Of a stretch of 64,000 nucleotides of DNA, positions 53,596 to 63,162 are shown in pieces. The DNA lies in contig JBFPJN010000001.1 in assembly GCA_040839025.1 (NCBI GenBank), positions 496,001-560,000 of the forward strand. The letters are read 5' to 3'. The first letter of the stretch is position 1; each line of letters opens with the position of its first letter. The notes beneath the pieces are model-generated. The model saw nothing but the letters and a program-made list of their open reading frames with translations. It was not told where the DNA came from and made no database searches. This DNA comes from Alphaproteobacteria bacterium LSUCC0719. Its GTDB lineage: Bacteria > Pseudomonadota > Alphaproteobacteria > Puniceispirillales > Puniceispirillaceae. Both the position numbers and the translations under genes were made by a program.

Positions 53596-54174
53596 ATGAA
53601 TGACGACAGGGAACCGGATCACCCTGAAGAGGCAATGAAAGCCATCCGTGCCCTTGTCGAGGCAAATCGCGAGAGTCTGGCCGGTCTGGAGACGGGGCTT
53701 GAAGTCGGCATTCTCGATCTTGAAGATGTTGTGTGGCGGAGCCCGTCGCGGCTGGCCATTGACCCGACAGACACCATTTCCCGACTTGCCGAGGAAGCAG
53801 ACAAGGTGGCGCTGGGTGCCGAAACGCAACCGCCACGGGCCGCCATCCTGCGCGCGCCGCCCGATCTGGTGTCAGGCCCCGGTCCAACCCGGGCCGAAGC
53901 GCGGGCCGACACCGACCGCACCCCACCATCCTTTTCCCTTGATAAGGCCGAGTCGGCAATCCATGCCTTGCTTGCCGAGTCGCTCCGGCAGCAGGGCAAG
54001 ATAGATGCCGAAGGGCGAATTACCATTCCCGAAGACGAGTTGAAATCGATGGTTCGGGCGCAGATTGACGCTTGGCTTGCGACGCATTCGCAGTCAGAGA
54101 TACGAGATGCGTTGCGCGAGCGCGCTGATTTGCGTAAAACCACCGCTCAGAAAGGCCCGCAGGATCAGGATTGA
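53596..54174 (+). CDS. Acidic coiled-coil-like protein in the PopZ/DUF2497 position
   Basis: A 192-residue, highly charged soluble protein. Many alphaproteobacteria have the polar organising protein PopZ (DUF2497) between tolC and valS. This protein shares its layout: a short helical N-terminus (EEAMKAIRALVEANRESLAG), an acidic Pro-containing middle and a C-terminal helical part (LLAESLRQQGKIDAEG, then ELKSMVRAQIDAWLATHSQ). The diagnostic PopZ C-terminal LL-x-P-L-L-x-E-W-L-D-x-N-L motif is only weakly recognisable (MVRAQIDAWLATH), so the assignment rests on synteny. Confidence 0.55.
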   Translation: MNDDREPDHPEEAMKAIRALVEANRESLAGLETGLEVGILDLEDVVWRSPSRLAIDPTDTISRLAEEADKVALGAETQPPRAAILRAPPDLVSGPGPTRAEARADTDRTPPSFSLDKAESAIHALLAESLRQQGKIDAEGRITIPEDELKSMVRAQIDAWLATHSQSEIRDALRERADLRKTTAQKGPQDQD

Positions 54175-54258
54175 TCATGCCTCACGCATATGGTCCGTCC
54201 CGGATCATCCGGCGGGTTGTTTATAGATTGCCGCGCCCCATTAGTTTCAGAACCGATC

Positions 54259-56919
54259 ATGTCAGATAACGAACTCGCCAAGACTTACGATCCAACGGCC
54301 ATTGAAGAAGGCTGGTATGATCGCTGGGAAACCAGCGGTGCCTTTGCCTGTGACCCGTCTTCAAAGGCCACGCCCTATACCATCATGATGCCTCCGCCAA
54401 ATGTCACGGGCAGCCTTCATATGGGGCATGCCTTGACCTTCACGCTGCAGGATCTGCTGATCAGGTTCAACCGCATGAAGGGGCGCGACACCTTGTGGCA
54501 ACCCGGTCAGGATCATGCCGGCATCGCAACCCAGATGGTTGTCGAACGTCAACTCGCCGAAAAGAATATTGATCGCCGTGATATGGGGCGTGATGCGTTT
54601 CTCAAGCGGATGTGGGAATGGAAAGCCGAATCCGGCGGCACGATTCAGCGCCAGATGCGGCGTCTTGGTGCTTCTCCGGACTGGGAGCGAAACCGCTTCA
54701 CCCTTGATGAAGGCCTGTCACGTGCTGTGGTGAAGATTTTTGTTCAGATGCACCGGGACGGGCTGATCTATCGTGACAAGCGGCTGGTGAACTGGGATCC
54801 AAAGCTGCTGACCGCCATTTCCGATCTCGAGGTCGAGCAGCGTGAGCAGGAAAGCTCGATGTGGCACCTGAAATATCGGATTGAGGGTACCGAGGACGAA
54901 TTCATCTCCATCGCCACGACAAGGCCGGAAACGATGCTTGGTGATGGTGCTGTTGCGGTTCACCCCGATGATGACCGCTACCGGCATCTTGTCGGCCGGA
55001 TGGCTATCCTGCCGCTGTCGAACCGGCCCATTCCGATCATTGCCGATGAATATCCCGATCCGGAAAAGGGTTCGGGCGCGGTCAAGATCACGCCGGCGCA
55101 TGATTTCAACGATTTCGAGGTTGGCAGACGTCATAATCTGCCGCTGATCAATCTGATGACAGCGCATGCACAGATGGAAGCCATCCCCGAGATACCGGAA
55201 AAATATCAGGGCCTCGACCGTTATGAGGCACGCCGCCAGATCCTTGCCGATATGGAGGCGGAGGGTCTTCTTGAGCGTGAGGAGAAGGTTCTGAACTCTG
55301 TCCCGCACGGTGACCGTTCAGGTGTTGTTATCGAGCCATGGTTGATGGACCAGTGGTATGTCAACGCCGCCGAGCTTGCCAAACCTGCGATCAAGGCGGT
55401 GGAAGAGGGGCGGACAAGGTTTGTTCCCGAACGCTGGTCCAAAACCTATTTCGAATGGATGCGGAACATCCAGCCCTGGTGTATTTCACGCCAACTCTGG
55501 TGGGGGCACCGCATCCCGGCATGGTATGGTCCTGATGATCACATCTTTGTCGAAGAGAATGACGAGGCAGCGCAGGTTGCCGCGCGAGCGCATTACGGCC
55601 GTGACGTAGAACTTCGCCGTGACGAAGATGTGCTGGACACCTGGTTTTCCAGTGGCCTGTGGCCTTTTTCCACGCTTGGCTGGCCTGACGACACCGACAG
55701 GGTCAGGCATGACCTTGCCCGCTATTATCCGGGGGATGTTCTTGTCACGGGATTTGACATCATCTTTTTCTGGGTCGCCAGAATGATGATGATGAGCATG
55801 TATGCCATGCAGGGCGAAGTGCCGTTCCGTGATGTGTATATCCATGCCCTGGTCCGCGACGAGAAGGGCCAGAAAATGTCCAAGTCGAAGGGCAATGTCA
55901 TGGATCCGTTGGATCTGATCGACCAGTATGGCGCCGACCCGCTGCGCTTTACGCTCGCGGCGATGGCGGCACAGGGCCGCGACATCAAGATGTCGACAAC
56001 ACGCCTTGAGAGCTATCGCAATTTTGCAACCAAGATCTGGAATGCCTGCCGCTTCCTGCAGATGAACGGTTGCACCAGCGGCGGTAGCGATTTTGATCTC
56101 GCAACGGTTGATGAGCCGGTGAACAGGTGGATCGTTGCCGAATATAATCAGGCGATCACACGTGTGACGACGGCCATCGAAAGCTATCGGTTCAATGAAG
56201 CCGCCGACGCGCTCTACAGCTTTGTCTGGCATTCCTATTGCGACTGGTATGTTGAGCTGATCAAACCACAGCTTGGCGAGGAGGCGCGTGAGACACGTGC
56301 CACAGCTGCCGCCATTCTGCGCGGATCGTTGCAGCTGCTACACCCGTTCATGCCCTACCTGACCGAGGAGTTGAATGAAAAGATCTTTGCCAGCCGCGAA
56401 ATGATGATCACTCAGGCATGGCCTGGTGTGATTGATCTGGCGGAGACCGACGCGCCTGATGAAATCAGACACCTGATTAGTCTTATCAGTGAAATCAGGT
56501 ATATACGGTCTGAAATGAATGTGCCGCTTTCAGCAAAGCCAGTGCTGCAGCTCCGCGGGGCTTCAGAACTTCAGGCACGGTCTGTCGAAACCAACCATGC
56601 CGCGCTGTTACGCCTGGCTCGGCTTGGCAGCGTGGAAACGGTCGAAACCTTTGGCAAGGGAACGGCACGCGGAACGGTGAATGGCGCTGATATCGGCTTG
56701 CCGCTTGCCGACATTCTGGATCTTGATGCCGAACGTGCGCGTCTGGAAAAAGCGATTGCCGGGGTGGATGGCGAGATCACAAAGATTTCACGCAAGCTGG
56801 ACAATCCCGGCTTTATGGCCAAGGCGCCGGAGGATGTTGTGGCAGAAAACAGGCGTCGACTTGACGAGGAAGTAACCCGCCGTGGAGCGCTTGAAGCTGC
56901 ATTGGCACGGCTTGCGTGA
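54259..56919 (+). CDS. valS: Valyl-tRNA synthetase
   Basis: An 886-residue class I synthetase from the ATG at 54259 (the frame is open upstream to 54190). It contains PPPNVTGSLHMGH (45-57, HIGH motif), the editing domain with TTRPETMLGDGAVAVHP, GFDIIFFWVARMMMMSMYA, and KMSKS at 539-543. The C-terminal coiled coil (LDAERARLEKAIAGVDGEIT onwards) is typical of ValS and separates it from IleS and LeuS. The 84-bp gap after the PopZ-position gene suggests partial co-transcription with tolC. Confidence 0.97.
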   Translation: MSDNELAKTYDPTAIEEGWYDRWETSGAFACDPSSKATPYTIMMPPPNVTGSLHMGHALTFTLQDLLIRFNRMKGRDTLWQPGQDHAGIATQMVVERQLAEKNIDRRDMGRDAFLKRMWEWKAESGGTIQRQMRRLGASPDWERNRFTLDEGLSRAVVKIFVQMHRDGLIYRDKRLVNWDPKLLTAISDLEVEQREQESSMWHLKYRIEGTEDEFISIATTRPETMLGDGAVAVHPDDDRYRHLVGRMAILPLSNRPIPIIADEYPDPEKGSGAVKITPAHDFNDFEVGRRHNLPLINLMTAHAQMEAIPEIPEKYQGLDRYEARRQILADMEAEGLLEREEKVLNSVPHGDRSGVVIEPWLMDQWYVNAAELAKPAIKAVEEGRTRFVPERWSKTYFEWMRNIQPWCISRQLWWGHRIPAWYGPDDHIFVEENDEAAQVAARAHYGRDVELRRDEDVLDTWFSSGLWPFSTLGWPDDTDRVRHDLARYYPGDVLVTGFDIIFFWVARMMMMSMYAMQGEVPFRDVYIHALVRDEKGQKMSKSKGNVMDPLDLIDQYGADPLRFTLAAMAAQGRDIKMSTTRLESYRNFATKIWNACRFLQMNGCTSGGSDFDLATVDEPVNRWIVAEYNQAITRVTTAIESYRFNEAADALYSFVWHSYCDWYVELIKPQLGEEARETRATAAAILRGSLQLLHPFMPYLTEELNEKIFASREMMITQAWPGVIDLAETDAPDEIRHLISLISEIRYIRSEMNVPLSAKPVLQLRGASELQARSVETNHAALLRLARLGSVETVETFGKGTARGTVNGADIGLPLADILDLDAERARLEKAIAGVDGEITKISRKLDNPGFMAKAPEDVVAENRRRLDEEVTRRGALEAALARLA

Positions 56920-57050
56920 TTCTGTCTTCGGGGATCGTCCTTTTGGGATCGCCACGGGATGACATTGCGGGATAGGGATAAACTGCCTAAGTTTACATTC
57001 CGTCTGACATAAATGGATGAACAGGAAAGCTGGAAACAGCCAGGGCTGAC

Positions 57051-58898
57051 ATGAAAAATTCAAAGACCGTTCTGATCGATACCAATCCAGGCCGCAACTG
57101 CCAGACATTCGGTGTGGCTCGTGAACTTGGCACCTCTGTGGACCTCATTCACGAGCCGTCTGTCGGCGTTGTCGGCAACAAGGGTGACTCCCAGTGCTAT
57201 CTTGGGGTCAGTGCGAAGGTGAACAGCATTCACCAGGCGCTTCTGGCCCGGATCGGTGAAGATGAAGGCAAGATGTCGATGCGTCTTGTGCAGCCGGAAT
57301 TCACCATTGCCACCTCGGACGGCATTCGCAACGGCACAAAGGAAATGCGCTATTCCCTGATCGGGCGTGAGGTGACAAACGACTCGCTGTGCGAACATCT
57401 CAGCGCCTCCGGGCTTGAAGGTGTGATTGCGGTTGTCGCCTGTGACAAGCCGCCTGTCGGAACGCTCGCCGCTGTTCTTGAGCATAACAGGCCGGCCATC
57501 ATCATGTCGGACGGTTCAATCCGTCCCGGCACCGATTCCGCGACTGGCGAGCCGATCGACATCATCACCAGCTACCAGCTTGCCGGCAGCCCGGACGAGG
57601 ATCTGAAACGGCGGATTGCGCTTGAATCCTGCCCCGGGTTTGGCAGCTGTGGTGGCATGTTCACCTACAACACAATGCAAACATTCATCGGCGTTGTCGG
57701 CATGCAGCCGCTGCATATGGTATCGCCCGCCTCGCAGGATGAGCGCCGCCTGACCGAGTTTCCAAACCAGCTTATCGATTGTCTGGAAAACATGATCGCA
57801 AAGGATATCAAACCACGCGACATCGTGACCAGCCAGTCAATCCGCAACGCCATCATTGTGGCGATGGCGGTTGGTGGATCGACAAATGTGATGCTCCATG
57901 CGCCGGAAATCGCCCGTGCCGCTGGCTACAGGAATTTCTCGCAGGATGTGATGAGTGCCGAGGAATTCAATCATCTGTCGAAGAATGTCGTTCCGGTGAT
58001 TGTCGATGCCCGTCCGTTTGGCAGGTTCTCGATGGTTGATATCGATGCCAAGGGTGGGGTTCAGGTCTTTGTCAAGGATCTGCTTGATGCCGGATTGCTG
58101 AACGGTGATGTGCTGACCTGTACCGGTGAAACACTGGCCGAACAGATTGCCAGACTTGATCCACCGGCGCCCGATGGCGATGTGATCCATTCCGTGGCAA
58201 CCCCTTACAAGCCAACCGGCGGACTGCGCGTGCTTGGCGGCAACCTGTCACCGGAATTCAGCGCCGTGCTGAAGCTTGCCGGTGTTGAAGGTGGGCTGGA
58301 GAACAATATCTTCGCCGGTACGGCCCGGATTTTCGACGGTGAGCAGAAATTGCTCGAGATGCTCGATACCAGTCCCGATCATTTTCAGGATGGTGACATG
58401 ATCGTGGTTCGCTATGAAGGCCCTGTCGGTGGACCCGGCATGCCTGAAATGCTGGATTCCACATCGCGGATTACCGCGCTGTGCCGGGAACGCGGCATTG
58501 TTGTCGGCCTGATGACAGATGGTCGTTTTTCAGGTGGGTCGGTCGGTCTGGTGATCGGTCATGTTGGCCAGGAAGCTGCAGTTGGCGGGCCAATCGGTCT
58601 GCTTGAGGATGGCGACCAGGTTATCGTCGATCTGAACAGCAACGAGTTGAACTGCCCGCAACTGGAAGATTCGTCGGTGTTGAAAACACGCCGCGCGGCT
58701 TGGCAGGCGGCTGTTGATGCCAATGGCGGCACGCATCCATCTGTTGGCGATGCCAATACCCGGCTGTTGAACAGGATGCGCTGTTCGGCGGTATCAGCGG
58801 TTCAGGGGGCGGGCATGCATCCGGGCGGTGATCTGTTTGTCAATGATCCGCGCTCGCCGGTATCTTCCGACTTCACACCGGTCAATCGCCACCGCTAG
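57051..58898 (+). CDS. ilvD: IlvD/Edd-family dehydratase
   Basis: A 615-residue dehydratase. The three cluster-binding Cys of the family are C49 in GDSQCYLGVS, C131 in ACDKPPVGT and C200 in FGSCGGMFTYNTMQ. SDGIRNGTKEMRYSLIGRE and GGPGMPEMLDSTS are family motifs. Members dehydrate 2,3-dihydroxy acids: branched-chain precursors (IlvD), 6-phosphogluconate (Edd) or sugar acids such as arabonate. The sequence around the first Cys is unlike canonical IlvD (usually PCNxHL), so a sugar-acid or other dihydroxy-acid dehydratase is possible. It ends 4 bp inside the xthA 3' end, tail to tail. Confidence 0.75.
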   Translation: MKNSKTVLIDTNPGRNCQTFGVARELGTSVDLIHEPSVGVVGNKGDSQCYLGVSAKVNSIHQALLARIGEDEGKMSMRLVQPEFTIATSDGIRNGTKEMRYSLIGREVTNDSLCEHLSASGLEGVIAVVACDKPPVGTLAAVLEHNRPAIIMSDGSIRPGTDSATGEPIDIITSYQLAGSPDEDLKRRIALESCPGFGSCGGMFTYNTMQTFIGVVGMQPLHMVSPASQDERRLTEFPNQLIDCLENMIAKDIKPRDIVTSQSIRNAIIVAMAVGGSTNVMLHAPEIARAAGYRNFSQDVMSAEEFNHLSKNVVPVIVDARPFGRFSMVDIDAKGGVQVFVKDLLDAGLLNGDVLTCTGETLAEQIARLDPPAPDGDVIHSVATPYKPTGGLRVLGGNLSPEFSAVLKLAGVEGGLENNIFAGTARIFDGEQKLLEMLDTSPDHFQDGDMIVVRYEGPVGGPGMPEMLDSTSRITALCRERGIVVGLMTDGRFSGGSVGLVIGHVGQEAAVGGPIGLLEDGDQVIVDLNSNELNCPQLEDSSVLKTRRAAWQAAVDANGGTHPSVGDANTRLLNRMRCSAVSAVQGAGMHPGGDLFVNDPRSPVSSDFTPVNRHR

Positions 58899-59665
58899 TC
58901 GCGAAGCGCAACCCAGACAGGGGTATGGTCCGACGGTTTTTCGAGGCCGCGCGGGCCTTTGTCGACGCCTGATCCTTCCAGCCTGTCCACCGCCTCTGGC
59001 GACAGCAGCAGGTGGTCAATCCGCACGCCATTGTCCTTTTGCCAGGCTCCTGCCTGATAGTCCCAATAGCTGTAGATGACATCCTGTGGGTGGCAGGCCC
59101 GGATCGCGTCAACATACCCGTCATGGCAGATGCGGAAGAAGGCTGCGCGGCTTTCATCGCGGGTCAGCGCATCGCCTTCCCATCCCGCAGGGTCATAACA
59201 ATCGATATCCTGGGGGATGACGTTGAAATCACCACCGAGAACAACCGGCATTTCGTCTTCCAGCAGCGTGGCCGCGCGATCCCTCAGGCGCGCCATCCAG
59301 GCAATCTTGTAGTCGAATTTCGGTCCGGGAACCGGGTTGCCGTTCGGCAGGTAGATGGTCGCAACACGCACGCCGTTGACCGTGGCCTCCATATAGCGTG
59401 CCTGCTCGTCCGCCTCGTCACCCGGCAGGCCGCAGACGATGTCGGTCAAGGGCGCGCGTGCGGCAATGGCAACGCCGTTATAGCTTTTCTGACCGTGGAA
59501 CGCGACGTTCCAGCCAATGTCACGGTACAGCTCAACCGGGAAATTCTGATCCTGGGTCTTGGTTTCCTGGATCAGCAGCACATCGCACGCGCCTGATGAC
59601 AGATAGGACAGGATATGGTCCTGCCTTGCCTTGGCCGAATTCACGTTCCAGCTGGCGATCCGCAT
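58895..59665 (-). CDS. xthA: Exodeoxyribonuclease III
   Basis: A 256-residue AP endonuclease/exonuclease of the EEP superfamily: MRIASWNVNSAKAR, LIQETKTQD with metal ligand E34, GDFNVIPQDIDCYDP, and KPSDHTPVWV with the catalytic His. It cleaves abasic sites in base-excision repair. It lies 3 bp downstream of the erpA-type gene on the same strand and is probably co-transcribed. Confidence 0.95.
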   Translation of the reverse strand: MRIASWNVNSAKARQDHILSYLSSGACDVLLIQETKTQDQNFPVELYRDIGWNVAFHGQKSYNGVAIAARAPLTDIVCGLPGDEADEQARYMEATVNGVRVATIYLPNGNPVPGPKFDYKIAWMARLRDRAATLLEDEMPVVLGGDFNVIPQDIDCYDPAGWEGDALTRDESRAAFFRICHDGYVDAIRACHPQDVIYSYWDYQAGAWQKDNGVRIDHLLLSPEAVDRLEGSGVDKGPRGLEKPSDHTPVWVALRD

Positions 59666-59668
59666 GAA

Positions 59669-60028
59669 TCAGACGGAAAAGGACGTGCCGCACCCGCAGG
59701 ATGCTGTGGCATTCGGGTTGCTGACCGAAAAATATGACCCCATGAGATCCTGGACATAATCCAGCTCTGCATTGTCGACAAGTTCCAGTGACATCTCGTC
59801 AATGACAACCTCGACATCATGGCTGACAAAGCTCAGATCATCATCCTGCCGTGCGGTGTCGATGCTGAATTCATATTGAAAGCCGGAGCAGCCGCCGCCA
59901 TTTACCGCCACTCGGAAAAAGCTGCCATCGGGTTCGCCGGACAGCATGCTCTGGATCCGTTGCGCCGCCGATGCGCTCAACCCGAAAGAGCCGGGCAGTG
60001 TCTCAGCAGTGGCTGTTGTCGTGGTCAT
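59669..60028 (-). CDS. erpA: A-type iron-sulfur carrier protein (ErpA/IscA-like)
   Basis: A 119-residue carrier with the three conserved Cys: C47 in NGGGCSGFQY and C111/C113 in the C-terminal CGCG. It transfers Fe-S clusters to apo-targets. It is the first gene of a pair with xthA and is divergent from dgt; erpA next to dgt and argS is a typical alphaproteobacterial order. Confidence 0.93.
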   Translation of the reverse strand: MTTTTATAETLPGSFGLSASAAQRIQSMLSGEPDGSFFRVAVNGGGCSGFQYEFSIDTARQDDDLSFVSHDVEVVIDEMSLELVDNAELDYVQDLMGSYFSVSNPNATASCGCGTSFSV

Positions 60029-60197
60029 GGGGTTCCCCGCAGTGATGTCCGGTGACGGTCATATTTCAATATGAAGTGACATGACACCCAAATCAAGACG
60101 CAGCGATGCCACGCCTTGAAACGCTTTCCGATTGAGAAAACAGCCTTCCGCGCCTACATTGACGGCTGTCCTCAGCCAATAGCCGGATCGGCCCGCC

Positions 60198-61430
60198 GTG
60201 TCGCAAGACAACACATCCACTGGATATGAAACCCGTGAACTCGCGCCCTATGCCAGTCACGGGCCGGCAAGTCGTGGACGGCTTCACGCTGAACCGGACG
60301 AGGGCAGGGGCGCACCCGCCGATCTGGCCGCACGGACACCGTTCCAGCGTGATCGGGACCGCATTCTGCATTCCGGTGCGTTTCGCAAGCTGAAACATAA
60401 AACGCAGGTTTTCGTCTATCACGAGGGCGATTATTTCCGCACCCGTATGACCCATTCCATCGAAGTGGCACAGATCGCCAGATCGATGGCGCGCGCGCTT
60501 CGCCTGAACGATGATCTGGCGGAGGCCGTGTCGCTGGCGCACGACCTTGGCCATACCCCCTTTGGCCATGCCGGCGAGGATGCGCTGGGCCGCGCCATGC
60601 AGACGCATGGCGGGTTCGACCATAATGAACAGACCGTGCGCGTGGTAACGGCGCTTGAGCATCGCTATGCGGGGTTCGACGGGTTGAACCTGACATGGGA
60701 AACCTTGGAGGGCGTGGTCAAGCATAATGGCCCTCTTGCCGGCCGGGACGACATCCGCCCGGCGATCCGCGATCTTGATTCGCGGTTCGATCTCGATCTG
60801 GGCAATTATCCCTCGGCAGAGGCACAGCTGGCCAATCTCGCAGATGACATCGCCTATCTGTCGCATGATTTCGATGACGCCCTGCGTGCCGGGCTGTTTG
60901 ACATAGATGCCATTCGTGATTTGCCACAGGTCGACGCAATTCTGACCGACATTGATGCAAGATATGGCTCGCTGCCCTTGTCCCGCCTTACTCATGAGCT
61001 TGTCAGACGACTGATTTCTGTTTTTGTACAGGATCTTCTGGGGCAGTCTTTACAGAATATTACAGCGTTGCCAGCCGCCAGCGCCGACGATATTCGTCAG
61101 GCCGGACATCCCGTGATTGCCTTCAGTTCCCGGATGGCGGCGGATCTTGAAACCATTCGTGGCTTCCTGTTCACCAACATGTGGCGTCATTACAAGGTCA
61201 ACCGTATGACCAGCAAGGCGAAACGGGTGGTGACAGATTTGTTCAATTTGTTTATGTCCGAGACCAACACACTGCCCGATGAATGGCAATCCCGCGGGGG
61301 GATCGGGATTGACGCGATGCCGGAGGATGTTCGCGCCCGAATCATCGCCGACTACATCGCGTCCATGACCGATCGCTATGCAATTCTTGAGCATGAACGT
61401 CTTTTCGAACCTGGCCCTATCCTGAGATAA
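60198..61430 (+). CDS. dgt: Deoxyguanosinetriphosphate triphosphohydrolase-like protein
   Basis: A 410-residue HD-domain phosphohydrolase. Metal ligands are H86 in [10 protein letters not shown] and H115-D116 in [19 protein letters not shown]; the N-terminal [20 protein letters not shown] is typical of type 2 dGTPase-like proteins. It hydrolyses dNTPs to nucleosides and triphosphate. The start is a GTG at 60198. It is 2 bp ahead of argS, so they form an operon. Confidence 0.93.
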   Translation: MSQDNTSTGYETRELAPYASHGPASRGRLHAEPDEGRGAPADLAARTPFQRDRDRILHSGAFRKLKHKTQVFVYHEGDYFRTRMTHSIEVAQIARSMARALRLNDDLAEAVSLAHDLGHTPFGHAGEDALGRAMQTHGGFDHNEQTVRVVTALEHRYAGFDGLNLTWETLEGVVKHNGPLAGRDDIRPAIRDLDSRFDLDLGNYPSAEAQLANLADDIAYLSHDFDDALRAGLFDIDAIRDLPQVDAILTDIDARYGSLPLSRLTHELVRRLISVFVQDLLGQSLQNITALPAASADDIRQAGHPVIAFSSRMAADLETIRGFLFTNMWRHYKVNRMTSKAKRVVTDLFNLFMSETNTLPDEWQSRGGIGIDAMPEDVRARIIADYIASMTDRYAILEHERLFEPGPILR

Positions 61431-61432
61431 GC

Positions 61433-63157
61433 ATGAATATTTTCACCCTATTCGAGGCTGAATTCGAGACTATTGTCGGGTCGTTTCAGGCGTCCGGAAA
61501 GTTACCGGCCGGCCTGGATACGAGCCGTGTTGTCTTTGAACTGCCCCGTGATGTGTCACATGGCGATCTCGCCTGCAATGCTGCCATGGTTCTTGCCAAG
61601 CAGGCGGGGATGAAACCGCGTGACCTTGCCGGGTTGCTGACACCGGCTTTGGCCGACATCGACGGTGTCACGGATGTTGAGATCGCGGGTCCCGGGTTTC
61701 TGAACCTGCGCGTGGAACCGCGTCTCTGGGCACAGGAGATCGACGCCATCATAGCGGCAGGTGTCGATTATGGTCGCAATGACAGTGGCGGCGGCATGCC
61801 GGTCAATGTTGAATATGTGTCGGCCAATCCGACAGGTCCGCTTCACGCGGCACATGCCCGTGGCGCCGTTCTTGGCGACGCGATGGCAAGTCTGCTTGAT
61901 TTCTGCGGCTGGAAGGTAACCCGTGAATATTACATCAACGATGCCGGCGCGCAGGTCGACGTGCTGGCACGGTCCGCCTATCTACGGTATTGCGAAGCGA
62001 AGGGACGCGACATCGGCGAAATTCCGAAGGGACTGTATCCCGGTGCCTATCTGATTGATGTAGGCACGGCCCTGGCAGCGGAATTTGGCGACAGCTTCCT
62101 CGATCAGGACGAACAGGAATGGCTTGAACCTGTCCGCAGTTTCACCATCGACGCCATCATGGCCGGCATTCGTGAAGACCTGCTGGCGCTTGGCATCAAC
62201 ATGGACCGGTTCTCGTCGGAGCGTGCGTTGGTCGACAATGGTGCCGTGCAGACGGCAATCAACAGGCTGGAGGCGGCCGACCATGTCTACCGGGGCATTC
62301 TTGAACCCCCGAAGGGCAAGGAACCGGAAGACTGGGAGCCACGTGAACAGCTGCTGTTCCGTGCTTCGGCATTTGGTGACGATACTGACAGGCCGCTTCA
62401 GAAATCCGACGGCAGCTGGACCTATTTCGCGTCGGATGTTGCCTATCACATGGACAAGCTCGACCGCACCGGTGGTCCGCTGATCAATATTTTCGGCGTT
62501 GACCACGGCGGCTATGTGAAACGCATGATGGCGGCTGTTGAAGCGCTGTCAGGTCACAAGGGTCAGCTTGACATTCAGCTGTGCCAGCTGGTCAATCTGA
62601 TGGCTGACGGCAAGCCGGTGAAAATGTCGAAACGTGCCGGAAACTTCGTGACGGTTCGGGATGTCATTGATGCCGTTGGCGCTGATGTGATCCGGTTCAT
62701 CATGTTGACCCGCCGCAGCGAACAGACACTGGATTTCGACTACGCACGGGTTACCGAGCAATCACGCGACAATCCCGTATTCTATGTTCAGTATGCGCAT
62801 GCGCGCGCCAGTTCGGTGTTGCGGCAGACCGGGGACGTGATGCCAGACAGTGCAGCGCTCGAGCGTTTGACCGACCCTGCTGAAATGGCGGTGATCCGCC
62901 ACTTGGCAGGTTGGCCGAAGCTGGTGGTGTCTGCGGCGCGCGCGCATGAACCGCATCGTGTTGCCTTCTATCTGATGGATCTGGCTGCGGCCTTCCATGC
63001 CCTGTGGACCGCCGGACGTGAGAACCCTGACCTGCGGTTCATCCGTGACGATGCGCCAGAGCTGACCGCGGCACGCCTCCGCCTTGTCAAGGCAACGGCT
63101 TTGGTGATTAGATCGGGCCTTGGTGTTCTGGCGATCGACGCACGAGAGGAAATGTAA
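61433..63157 (+). CDS. argS: Arginyl-tRNA synthetase
   Basis: A 574-residue class I synthetase. The N-terminal Add1 domain covers about 5-95; [19 protein letters not shown] has the HIGH-equivalent HAAH (138-141); [12 protein letters not shown] and the KMSKS-like KMSKRAGNF (about 397) follow, with a helical anticodon-binding domain at the end. It is between dgt and the SPOR-domain gene with 2-bp and 5-bp gaps. Confidence 0.97.
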   Translation: MNIFTLFEAEFETIVGSFQASGKLPAGLDTSRVVFELPRDVSHGDLACNAAMVLAKQAGMKPRDLAGLLTPALADIDGVTDVEIAGPGFLNLRVEPRLWAQEIDAIIAAGVDYGRNDSGGGMPVNVEYVSANPTGPLHAAHARGAVLGDAMASLLDFCGWKVTREYYINDAGAQVDVLARSAYLRYCEAKGRDIGEIPKGLYPGAYLIDVGTALAAEFGDSFLDQDEQEWLEPVRSFTIDAIMAGIREDLLALGINMDRFSSERALVDNGAVQTAINRLEAADHVYRGILEPPKGKEPEDWEPREQLLFRASAFGDDTDRPLQKSDGSWTYFASDVAYHMDKLDRTGGPLINIFGVDHGGYVKRMMAAVEALSGHKGQLDIQLCQLVNLMADGKPVKMSKRAGNFVTVRDVIDAVGADVIRFIMLTRRSEQTLDFDYARVTEQSRDNPVFYVQYAHARASSVLRQTGDVMPDSAALERLTDPAEMAVIRHLAGWPKLVVSAARAHEPHRVAFYLMDLAAAFHALWTAGRENPDLRFIRDDAPELTAARLRLVKATALVIRSGLGVLAIDAREEM

Positions 63158-63162
63158 GGCGA

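Noticed and set aside
54718-55308. 196-codon minus-strand frame
   Set aside because: Antisense shadow inside valS.
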